From Bolinopsis microptera (lineage: Eukaryota; Ctenophora; Tentaculata; Lobata; Bolinopsidae), in the NCBI RefSeq assembly GCF_026151205.1, contig NC_087077.1:17468475-17532474 (forward strand): 64,000 nt of DNA, given 5' to 3'. Both the position numbers and the translations under genes were made by a program. Shown piece by piece: positions 21,951 to 33,700 of this stretch. Within the stretch, counting starts at the first letter, position 1. Each line of letters begins with the position of its first letter. The notes below the pieces were generated by a model that did not search any database, had not been told where the DNA came from, and was given only the letters and a program-made list of their open reading frames with translations.

Positions 21951-23369
21951 TTACCCATATCCAAAAACCCGCATTCTCGTATTCTAAGAATGTAGGAAAT
22001 TTTAAAAAGTAGGAAATTTTTGACAAAAAGTAGGAAATTCGAGAGCCAACTCTGAGAATTTTCGATAATATTTCAGTAGGAATTTAAGTGAAAGAGCAGA
22101 CTAAAAGTTGCTGGACCGTTATTTAAATGTCCTCAGTCAGGGATCCACTGATCCAGTCTATCAAATTTCGTTTCACAGACCAAAGTTTGTTGCTATTAGC
22201 TACAAAATCTGTGCATCAAGTAACCACTAACCAGATGCTAATTATTGGGGCATTTTCGCGTACACGACATAAATAGTTGTCATTATTACTTTATTAACAT
22301 TTTACTATCTACTTATCTAGTCTATGAAACCGGATATGTCTACAGTGTCACCCCAGTGTCACCCAGGGCATCAGCAGGCATGTAGACAGGGGGGGGGGGG
22401 CCGGGGGGGGGGGGGGGGGGGGGTTAGGGGGGAAAAATCGGAATAAATCGAACCCCAGAAAAAAAGATAAGCCCCCTAGTCCCCATGGTCGCCTGGTAAC
22501 TGGGCTGTGTTTATGACTGCAGTCAGTCAAAGATTTGAACTGTGGATTAGTAAATATCTGTCATAACATCCAAGCAAACATTCTAGAAGACTTCTATAAA
22601 TAGTCAATAGTGTCCCCTAGACCGTAGGAAATGTAAAAATCTTAAGACGATGAGGTGAAGTTACCAAATTTACGTGAGTACTTGATTCTTTTCAATCCCA
22701 GTTTATTGCTGTCCTACAAATTTCTTTAATGCCAAATGTCGTCTAAAACACCCTTTTTCGCAAAAATTTTCCGGGGGGCTACGCCCCCCTAGCCCCCGCC
22801 AAGGGGCTCCGCCCCCAGACCCCTGCCACAGCTTGCTCGCTTCGCTCGCTGCGCAGCTGGATTGGAGACAGCCCCCCTCAAAGAAAAATCCTGGCTACGT
22901 CCCTGGGCATCAGCCCTATGAATTCATACCGAATCAACCTAAGTTGAGGTAGCTATCACATTAAGACATTAATCGGGTGGAAAACATTTTTGCCAAAATT
23001 ATAAACTCTTGATACTTCATGCTGTCTCCTATTTTGTGCTTTAGTTAAGCCAAGTGTTCAGACAATTTATCCCAATAAAAATTGAAATCAGAAAATAGTA
23101 TACTAAAATCGTTCTCCATTGTCAGATTCGTTCCAGGAGGCCAAATCTAGTTTAAATTTCCAAAATTTTCGGGGGCTTCGCCCCCAAAAGTAACCTAGGA
23201 TTATCTATTAAAAAGCATTCCGGGCCCTAAAAAAGTAAAATCGAGAATCTGGAATCCGCCATGAAAAATCTTTGAACCGCGCGAATACAAAGACTTTTTA
23301 TGCGAGCGGGCCACAGAAAACGAAAAAATTGAGAATGTAGGAAATTAAAAATTTTTTGGATATGGGTAA
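21951..23369. mobile_element. DNA element with TTACCCATATCCAAAAA ends, hosting a nested hAT element
   Basis: Inverted ends at 21951-21967 and 23353-23369 are identical for 17 bp. Internal motifs around gtaggaaatt also recur near both ends. Non-coding. It contains the hAT element 22375-22905. Target duplication not clear. Its right end abuts exactly the 0.9-kb repeat that starts at 23368. Confidence 0.6.
22375..22905. mobile_element. Nested hAT-type element, 531 bp
   Basis: Ends CAGGCATGTAGACAGG and CCTGGCTACGTCCCTG are imperfect inverted repeats. A perfect 8-bp target-site duplication GGCATCAG lies at 22367-22374 and 22906-22913. Contains long G runs (22390-22433) and self-complementary GGGGCTCCGCCCC-type hairpins. 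Non-coding. Confidence 0.85.
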
Positions 23370-24300
23370 ATAACTCTTTTGCTGCTAAGGCGCGGCACCG
23401 CGCTGGGTCCACATGTTATACAGCGTGTAGCAACACAGCGCTGAAAATATAAGATGATTGAGCTATATCATATAAGCGGTGCGCCGCGCCTAAACCTAAA
23501 ACCATAAACATTAAATTGTAAATATTGTCAAGATATTTAAACGAGTTTTGCGAAATAATATGACATGCTGACTTCGTAGGATATTACAATTATACCCGTG
23601 CCAGTTCCAAATGTGAGTCAGCGCTTAAACCAAAAGCAGTTGGCAAAAGGAGCCAGTTGCCTGCAAGAGCTTTACTAGCACCCGATTTACCACTTTTGGA
23701 GCACAAACTCAAACCTAAAACCGGCCAAGCACAAAAGTATGTTATCGCCACGATTGGGTGGATTGATTCCCAAAATATTTATCAGCACGCGGCACTAATA
23801 ATACGAAGTTCATTATCGAATTTTAGATATGCCATGGATCGTTTAACACATATATAAAAGGTTATTAAAGAATAATTAATGTTTGGTTGTTGGTATAAAT
23901 CGATATTAATCAATTATTTAAAATAGTATTTGTGTTTGTTATTATTAACTATTGAGTTACCTTCGATTTAAATATTAAAACACTATTACAATACATTTCA
24001 CAAAACAAAACGACGGGGACACAGAAAGGAGAAGGACAACACATCACACGGACGGAAACTGCTGCTGTTGACGAGTATCTGATTATATTAATTATGGGTC
24101 TCTTGTTCATTAAAATAGGGTTGATCATACTTCTAGAGTATATTGGGCTGACACAGTTGCTGCAAGGTTAACATTGGGGTCCAAAACCGGGAGTGTGATA
24201 CAACTTATTTTCGCGTTACGTAGTAAGAGATACAAAATATAAAATATAAGATATAAATGCAAAATGACTGCAAGTTTACGGATATAGCGCGGCGCCATTT
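23368..24300. repeat. 0.9-kb interspersed repeat, copy 1
   Basis: Matches 48401-49390 almost base for base from aaataactcttttgctg to gcggatatagcgcgg-like sequence, including the ggcgcggcaccgcgc palindrome. Non-coding. The family's nature is unknown. Confidence 0.8.
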
Positions 24301-24734
24301 CATTATTCTGGCGCGGTAAATCACGCTGGGTAATGAAATGATAAAGTTATACAATGTTTAAGTTTCGCGCGCTACGTTTACACAATATATTTGTGAGTCC
24401 GTCCCACGTTCCAGACGAACACTCCAGACAAGTCCAGACATCAGTGTAAAGCGGATGAGCTGATCAGTGTTCTGTGTAATATGCGTGAATATATAGTTTC
24501 TATGTTTGAATGTGGTGTGTATTGTGTGTGTTATTTTGTGTGTGTAGTATGAAATCTATATGGACTAGTTTGTGTGTTCTTATTATAGGCACATGTCATT
24601 TCCATGAAAGTTGAGTTCTGACCATTCATCAGTGTTTCCAGCTTTTTGAGCATTGAGACAAGCACATAACTTTAATGATTCATTTCACTTTTAGGGAAAT
24701 GTTAATCAGAAAATCACAGTGAGTTGAGAAGAGA

Positions 24735-27700
24735 ATGGCAGCAACATCTGGCCAGTTTCTAGAGTCCATTTTAAACTACCCCCCTCCGGCTTATCTGTAA
24801 GTTTTGAAATATTGCATTGAATTGAATTTTAAAGAAAGTTTGCTGTACGCAGTGATGAGCTGCTGTAGCGATCCAGTTTAGACTCAACAAGAAATACTCG
24901 TTTGAGTTATTGACTTCTTACTTACTTCATGTATGCTCATTGGTAATAACTTCGGTGCTGGTTATTGGATAGTGCCAGTGTGAGGTTCTTGTAGTTGTAC
25001 TTATTCAATGAAACCAGGTAATGAATGAGGAACAACTTACAATGAACTGTATTACATAGAATAACCTAAAGGGGGATGTCGTTAGATAATAGTATATAAA
25101 ATAGGCTGACATCACACCCTCTCTTCAAAAGTTGAAAAACCCAATTCTATATGAAAATTTCAAGCCCAGTTAAAATCGTATAAGGTTAACAATGTTCAAT
25201 AAATTAAAAGAATTAATAAATAGCATCAGTTAGTTTGAGTCTATTTCAAATACCCTACAGATATCGAAAAAATAAAATAATTTTAAAATATGAACTTGAT
25301 AAATCTCTCAAAAACAAAAGTGTTCTCATACATTCTCGAAAACATTTTCAATAAACACCATATCAAAATAGGTCAAGAACAATCATAAATAATTCAATAA
25401 CTCCCCTAAAAACCATATAAATCTGGCGGTACAAACGTGTTTAGAAAACTATCAAGGTATCAACTAATAACATTAAACACTAATGATTACAGTCATAATA
25501 AAAAAGTGTTTATAAATTCAAAAGTCTATTTAATCTGGTCAATGAGTCTATTACCAATTACAGCTTTAGAGACTCTGCCTGAGCGTGTAGCATTAGATGA
25601 AGTAGGTATAACCTCTGCAGTAGCGACCTCTTCCGTAGTTTCGGTACTCTCCTCAGTAGCAATCTCTATCTCATCAATGGTATCCTCAGGATCCCTTAGG
25701 CAATCCTCTATTGCTTCAGGGCTTTCTGACAGAACATGTTCCCTAAATCTCTGCGTATCAAGGGTGTCTTTTAGTGTCTGATCCAAAAGGTTTTCTACCG
25801 GCGATGTAGGTGTAGTAGATATCAGTAGTGTAGGATCAGGAGCCTTTATAAAACTGGTAGTGGGTAACGATGGCATGATGATCTCATGGAGTCTTGGTGT
25901 GTTTGTTGATTCCACCTCTTCAGTATCTGTTGATGTTCTGCTTGCAACAGGTTCTTTTCTGGTGCCTGCGTCCATCATCAGGTTACTGTGATAAATTCTA
26001 TGTTTACCCTTAGAATCAGTGATTTCCCAGTTGACATTGCTGAGTTTCCTAACAATGTGGAACGGTCCATCAACCCATTTGGGCGAGATCTTTTTATGTT
26101 TACCATGTGTACGCTTTATTAGCACTCGGTCTCCTTGCTTCCATTCCTTACTCTCCTTTGAGGCATTCTTGTCATGTTGAATCTTGTATGCTTTCTTGGC
26201 CATGTCACGGTTGTGATTAGCTGCTACTAAGATCTCTTCTTGACTGAGCTCATTGGTAATACTTGGTAGTTGGAAGAAATTATCAACTGCTAGTCTAGCA
26301 TCTTTACCAAAAGTACACGAGAATGGTGATGCCTTAAGCGACTTGTTCATTTGACTGTTCATCTCTAACACAGCTTCTGGAAGAAGGGTATCCCAATCTG
26401 TCACAGGCGTCTGCCTGGCTATTATCATAGCACGCAGTCTGTCTTTAACGGTTTGAATTGATCTTTCAGCCGATCCATTCCCCTGTGGGTGGTATGGGCT
26501 TGAGTGGCGCTTCTCGATACCAAGCTCATCACACAGTTCTTTGATGGCTGATTTGTCTACATTAGGGCCTTGGTCAGAGACTAGAATCTTAGGTACTCCA
26601 TAATAGGCAATATGTTTCTCCCAAAATGCTTCTTTGAGGACCTTAGATGTCTGATTGGGCAAAGCCGTAGCGTTTATCATTTTGGTACATAGGTCGACAC
26701 ACAGTATGAAACAACAATTACCTTTGGGCGATTTAGGCATTGAGCCTATATCAAAGGAAATCATCTCGTGGGGTTTAGGGACATCAGTGATAATCATTTC
26801 AGCCTTATCAGGTCTACTCTTGGCTTGAATACAGGTTCTACAGTCTTTGGTGAAAGCATCTACCTGTTTAGATAAACTTCTCCACCAAAACCTAGCCCTG
26901 ATTTGGGTTGCGGTTATTTCTGGCCCGGGATGGCTTTGACAGTGGTACTCCTGAATTATTTTATCTTGAAGGCTTGGTGGCACTACAATACGTCTTCCCT
27001 TATACAACAGCCCTGAGCTGTCGACACTTAGATATTTAGTGTTTTTATAAGGTCCTCTAGAGATAACCTTGTTGTTCCGTATTCTAGATGTAGTCCACTT
27101 GATCCAGGCATCGTTGTCTTGGGCATTTTTCAATGAGCTGTCATTCTCTCCACCTTTACTCAACTCAGCATAAATGTGACTTTCTGCTTCTGCATCGCTT
27201 CTTTCCGTTTTAATGTCAGTCTTTACCACAATTCTGCTCAGACTATCAGCTACTCCATTCAATTCTCCAGGGATGTACCTAACTTCATACTCGACAGCCT
27301 CGAGTTCATTTAACCATCTCATTATCTTGTTCCGGGGGTCTTTTCGGTTGCGGATATTTTTCAGTGGCTCGTGGTCTGTATGGAATGTTACTTTTCCTTC
27401 ACAGCAATACACTCTCCATTTCCTTAGGCAGCTGATAATAGCCCAAAGTTCTCTATCAGTAGCGTCCCATCTTGTCTCCGCCTTGGTAAGTGTTTGGGAA
27501 TGGAACGAGATGGGGCAGGTTTGACCAATTTTATCCATCTGATAGAGCATACCTCCCACCGCAATGCCAGAGGCGTCAGTCTGTATGTGAAACGGTTCCT
27601 TCCACTTTGGTAGGTAAAGGTTGTTCACATTGCCGAGCTTATCCTTTAACACTGTGAAAGCTTCCTCTTGAGTTGCACCCCACTCGAATTGCACTTTCTC

Positions 27701-30700
27701 TGAAACAAGGGAGGTTAATGGTTTAGCTAGTGTGGAATAATTCTTGATGAATCTTCTGTTGAAATTAGCTAACCCCAGAAATCTTTGGATTTCTTTCTTG
27801 TTTTTGGGTTTAGGGAACTGCTTGACTTTATCTATATTAGTTTCAGAAGGACCCACACTAACTCCGTCAATAACAAATCCCAAGAAGTCAATCTTAGTGT
27901 AGCCAAATTCGCATTTGTCAACTCTGAGTGACATGTTCATTTTCCTCAATTCATTCATGACGATCTTAAGCATACTCACATGATCTTCCAGATTCCTGGA
28001 GAATAGTATCAGGTTGTCAGAGTAATCGTCCAATCCAGAACCATCTTGAGTCTGCTCCTTAGTCATGTTCTTCTTAGCACTCTTCACAATAGCATCCATA
28101 TTCCTCTGAAAAGTAGGACCTGAGTTTTTGAGTCCAAATGCCATTCTTAAACATTGGTATTTACCGCGCGGCACGCTAAATGCTGTTTTATGTCTATCTT
28201 CTTCAGCGATAGGCACACACCAGTAACCAGCCGCAAGGTCAAGTTGCGTAAAGTATTTTGCGCCTTGGCATTTGTCTATAAGCTCGTCTATGTTAGGTAA
28301 AGGATACGAGTCTTTAATAGTGCCCTTATTTAATGAACGATAATCAATTACAAAGCGTTTATCCCCACCCTTTTTATCAACTATGATTACATTGCTGTTG
28401 TATGGCGATGCAGACGGTTCAATGATCCCATTCTCTAACATTTCGTCAATTTGGCGGTTGATGTGTCCCATCCATTTTTCAGGGACTCTCCTGGGCTTAT
28501 CAAAGCTAACTCTATTAGTTTCGCTTACAATATAGTGTTGAGGACCCTTGTATTTGCGAGGGGCTTTGGGGTTAGATGCAAAAACATTTTTGAATTCATC
28601 TACCACATTTTTAAGATTACCTACTTCTTCATTAGAAAGCTCCGGGTTGATGTTGTATGTAGGTTGTTTGTCCTCGCTGAGTAGGCAGTATACCCACTGT
28701 TCGCCCAGCTTAACGCGACCCTTTTCCCAATCAAATCCGGTCTTCCCAAACTTCTGCATAAAGTCCGTACCAAGGATAACCAAGTCCGGCTGGGCGGGTA
28801 AGAATGTAGGTTTCATCCAGTGAGTCTGGGTCCATCCCGAGTGAAACATCACATCACATTGCACTGGGTCCCCTGTTTTCTGCTTACCACCAATCCCATT
28901 AATAGAGCCCCCATCTTTAATTTTATCTTCTAGTTCAGGAAGCAATTCAGCACTGATGAGAGATGTGTTTGCTCCACTATCCAGGAGTATTCTCGCTGCA
29001 ACTATTTTACCATTGTACTGAATCTGTCCGTCTAGTCATAAGTTTGCTCTTCTCCCATTGTCTTTCTGCTGCGGACGTTGTTTGTTTCCTCTAGACTGCC
29101 CCTCTGGGTGTCCCATTGAGCTTGAGGATCCTCTCGAGTATCCTCCTGATCCTGAGTATCCTCCTGAGTATCCTCCTGACTTCTTCTTCTCACATTCATG
29201 AGTACTGTGACCCAGCTTACCACATGCCTTGCATTTACGTTTAAAACATTGAGTGGCAATGTGACCTTGCCTGTCACATGTATAGCATCTTTTTGTGCTT
29301 CTTTGCCTGTTCTCTGTTCCATAATACACCTCTTCAGTTTCATCCCATTCTCTTTCCTCTGTCCAGTTCTCTTCATGCTGGTCTAACAGGTAGTGCTTAA
29401 TGGAGTCCAATTCACCTTTCAAGGCATCTAACTCTCCGGTGTAGTCTGTGGGTCTCTGATTCTCTTCCAAATCTGCTGCGAAGACGAAACCGTCCTCTTT
29501 CTCTTGCTTTATGTTAATTTGCAACTCCTGCTTAGTATGGTTTTGGGCTTTGTCTAGTTGTGGCTGTAGCAACGCAAACATTTCCAGTAATTCCGCATCC
29601 GTCATATCCGCTTTTATCTTTGCCTTGTTATCTTCATGAAACTTAACTCCTGAGGGTATGAGACTTAAGAATCTCAGCAGTACAACATCATTTGAAAATA
29701 CTGCTTCTTTCCCTAATTTCTTCAAGATGAAGAATGTAGTCTTGAGCTCCCCAGTAACAGGACAATCAAAGAATTTTTGAGCTGCTAGAACCCGTGATGG
29801 TTTACCATCCACAAGCTCGCTCAACCTTTTGAGTGCTTTATCTAGATCATCATCAGTATTTTCTTCTACAACCAGTAATGCGATCTCCACTTCTCCTTCA
29901 TTTCTGCAAACGTAAACCGGAAGAGAGTCAATTTTCTGTTTCTCTGATGCAAATAGTGCCGTTGCTCGCTTAAACAGTCTTCCCCAATCTTGAATAGACT
30001 GACCCGGCATCAGCGCTGGAATAACGTTGACTGGTGCCATATCTCAACACTTCTGTAGGATAGATGTTACAAAATAATTTGAGGTTATTATGTGAGGTTC
30101 TTGTAGTTGTACTTATTCAATGAAACCAGGTAATGAATGAGGAACAACTTACAATGAACTGTATTACATAGAATAACCTAAAGGGGGATGTCGTTAGATA
30201 ATAGTATATAAAATAGGCTGACACCAGTACCGAAAAAACGATCTCCCTAGTTTCTTCGTTTTTTTTTTGTTTTTTTAAGAGAGGCTGGGCCAAGATAGCC
30301 CACGAGAGGATAGCATTGAGATGCTCTGCCTACCTCTGGGGTATGATGAAATCAGAGTGAATGGTGGAGGATAGTGTAAAAAGTGACATGAGTCAAAATG
30401 ATACGCTTAAGTGCCAGCTGGGTTTGGAACAGTAAAACGAGACGAGACAGCATATGAGATAATACTTTAAGTCACCCCGGTCTGATCCAGCTCTTCCGGC
30501 GCAATCAAGCGTTTGGTGCGGTTTGCGAAATTGACAATCGTGGTGATGTGTTGGTTGTCGAATATGTCATTGACAGAGAGGTAGTAGTCCTGGAAATATT
30601 GACCTCTAATTTGGGCAATAGCCGGACACTGTCCAAGGAAGTGTGAGACAATTTCCTCTCCGTCGTTTCTTTGTTTTGTTGCCATAACAAATGTTTTTCA

Positions 30701-33700
30701 GGATTGATCCAAACACAGTATTTGAGGAAGATCATGAATATGATCCTGACAGTCCCACTCCAAAAAGACACCGTAAGATAATACATATCTATACTAATAA
30801 TCTCAAGATGTGTGTTCGTTCGTTCGTTCGTTCGTGTATAATTTGAAATTTCCGAACGGCTTAATCAAGAAAACGGTAAGAGTTACGGGGCTGGTTTTTT
30901 CGGTATAGTACCGACAAAACTCTGACCAAGCCAAATGATTAAGGTTTTTTAAATCGGCCGGTGGTAAGTGGTTTAATTGATCATTTTTTTACCCAAATGT
31001 GATACTAATTACTAAAGTGTCTCACGTACTCTCCCATTCTCGCTCTCTCCCCCCCATAACAGATTTGCGATATAATTATGTAATTTGGCAGTGGACCTTA
31101 TTAAGATTGGCTATCAAGTATTACTAATTGTGGTGTGTTTGGACAGAGCGAGTTCATACTTTCGCACCGTTTCAACAAAAATGCAATGTGTGTTTTCGAA
31201 TATAATAGACGGGTTTATACTTTTGCATTTCAACTGCGATAGTGATGTCCCGGCCGTAGGCACGGGTTACACTAGTATTATATACTTTAATTTTTTCTGT
31301 TGTGTGGCTTTGTAATTACTTTGAACCTTCTCATTTTTATCCAAAAGTTAATTTGCATATTTTGATATTTTGCTTAAATATACATGTTTTGTATTAATAC
31401 TATAAAGAATATTTGAACATTGCAGTAAAACCTATCGAGGTGCTAAAAGAAGAGCTGCTTCCAACTGTGATGCCATGCATTAACGAGCTTCTGCAAATAG
31501 TAAAGAATGATAAAGAGTATGAGGTTAGTCAAAATTGTTCATTCTAAAGTTTTTGTATTTTGCTCCTTCAACATGGTATTTGAAATGTGAACAACAAATT
31601 TTATAATTTCTGATATCACTTGATTTGTTTATGCAGTGTACTAATAACATGTTAACATAATTGACCCAGAGGGAAAAATTAAACTCGATAAACTGGATGG
31701 TCGAATTCCTGTACCGTAACAACCCCCGGTACAAGGCTCAGAGACAAGATATGGAGCTTCTTGACATTCCTTTCGTACAGAAAATACTCGCTAAAAGGTA
31801 TGTTATTTATTTGTTACTTATTTGTTTCAGTTGTTTGTAGACTGATTTGATAGACAGTTTTTCAGAGCTTTACAGCTGACGTTATACATTCAGAACCTGT
31901 TTTGATCTGAAACATGGAGCTCACAATAATGAACCTTGATATAAAAACAATCCATCCTATTGTCCTCCACAATGTCCACCACAGGCCACAACCTCCACTG
32001 CCACTACACCTGCGTCTTACAAAGAACGATGCAGCAACTCTGATCCAGGCTGGTGTGCGAGGCTACATGGCCAGACAACTACCTCGAGTCCAGGGTTTTA
32101 GGGACAAAGTCAGGAGAAAGGTGAGAACACTCACATCAATCTTTGTAATCTATCGGAATTGAAGGTATTCCTAATAATAGTTTGGAGAAGGGCTCCTTAT
32201 TAAACAGATTTGACATTTCAGCAAGTTTGGGTTCTTTTTTGTGTGGTAGCTTATAGCTTTTGAACGCAATTTTCTTAATTTCGGTGGGTGCGTGAGTGCA
32301 AGGAATATCGACAAAGTGTGCTGTGTTTGCACATATTTAATTGCAAACTCTTATCCGGGTGCCAGGCTATGTGACTCTACAAATACTCGGTCCGGCATGG
32401 GTTCCTAGGTTAGAGTTAATTAAAGGTGATTTTAGAACTTAGAAAGAAGACCATAGGGTATGTCAGGAGAGGTCAGAGTAAAACAAATATTCAGAATAAA
32501 ACAAATATTATATTCAAATCTCTTTATTCAACAATAATGAATCATTATAGGGACCTAATTTGTGACTTGATCGTTATGTTAGGGCTATTCTGTTAGCTGA
32601 TGCTGACAGGCACCGCATGGGGCAGAGACTTAGGACCATTACGCTGGAGGCTTACAATGACCCTTTTTGAACCCCATGGCAGTGCTAGTTTTATTATGGT
32701 ACAAATTGTAAAGCGAAGTTATGAAAACGATCAGGTCACTCCTGTTTTACACTATCAACAGCTACTTAAAACAACCTAGATTGTACAACTCACTTTGAAG
32801 ATTAAACTACGTTAAGTGATGAGTGATTGGGCTCATTAAACATTTTAGTAGCGGAGACATGCGGATCAGCTTCTTGAGGTTCTAATAGTTCATTTAGACA
32901 AGAAGTTTTACTTTTCAAATTTAGTCGTTCAAGCTGCCTGAGTTCAGGAAGTTTGCCAAAGGGGCCCAGGTATTCTGGTCACCTTTACACTGGGACGAGA
33001 GAATAACTTTTTTAACTTTTTTTTTTGTCGAAAACAAAATTTGCTTTCCTTCTAATCTTCGGTATTTTGGTGGAAACAAGATCCGTGTCCTAGACTGAAT
33101 CAAACAGTTTTATGGAGGAGTATCTGTCTCTAGTCAGTCACCTGATAAAGTCGTTAACTAATCAGACGGAAGTTGAGATTTGCTTACCTCCACCTGTGAT
33201 ACTGTGATTACTTAGATTTGAGCCTCGTGAGATTTCCACAGGAGATGATATTATTGAACACTGCACATTTTCAGCATTTCATTCTGATACAAAGGGATTT
33301 TAACGCATGCGATTATCGAAGACCGCACATTTTCAGCATTTGTGCAAAACAAATGAACACTATAGATTCTAAATTTTTGAAAATGATCCAAATCACACAA
33401 TGACTAATCTAAAAGCTTCTGAAACAGCATCAAACCTGTCTCTAGAATCTCCCTCCAAATAAATAGATGATATTTCAGCAAGCCGCAGCTACAGTGATAC
33501 AAAGCGGCTGGAGGGGTTACAAGATTAGAATGGCCATCAGAGACGAGGACCTTTCTAGCAAAGACTTCTGTAAACTTTACTATGGGGTAAGGACACCATA
33601 TTCTACTTTAAATTGAAGCTAACCTTGTTTAAAGTGCTATTATAACAGCTATTATAGCTGTGAATTGTAAAGATTGGTTTAGATCTAATTATAGCAATTT

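Larger units (their letters stand above)
24979..30223 (-). mobile_element. Complete Ty3/Gypsy LTR retrotransposon
   Basis: 5245 bp, minus strand. The two 133-bp LTRs (TGTGAGG...GCTGACA) look identical, and flanking CCAG (24975-24978, 30224-30227) is a 4-bp target-site duplication. Gag and pol are in one frame separated by a UGA. A purine-rich tract (gaagagagggtgtga on the element's strand) adjoins the 3' LTR at 25112-25130. The sequence just after the 5' LTR does not start with the TGG typical of a tRNA primer site, so the priming tRNA is unclear. No env-like frame. It lies antisense in intron 1 of the IQCK-like gene. Identical LTRs indicate a young insertion. Confidence 0.95.

Noticed and set aside
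22348-22530. Proline-rich small protein
   Set aside because: Produced by the G runs of the nested hAT element.
24975-30227. Endogenous retrovirus
   Set aside because: There is no env-like frame between pol and the 3' LTR, so it is a Ty3/Gypsy LTR retrotransposon.
32583-32671. Coding-like stretch in IQCK intron 5 as an alternative exon
   Set aside because: The only frame that looks like protein does not match the phase-0 junction of exon 5. The in-phase reading stops after six codons.
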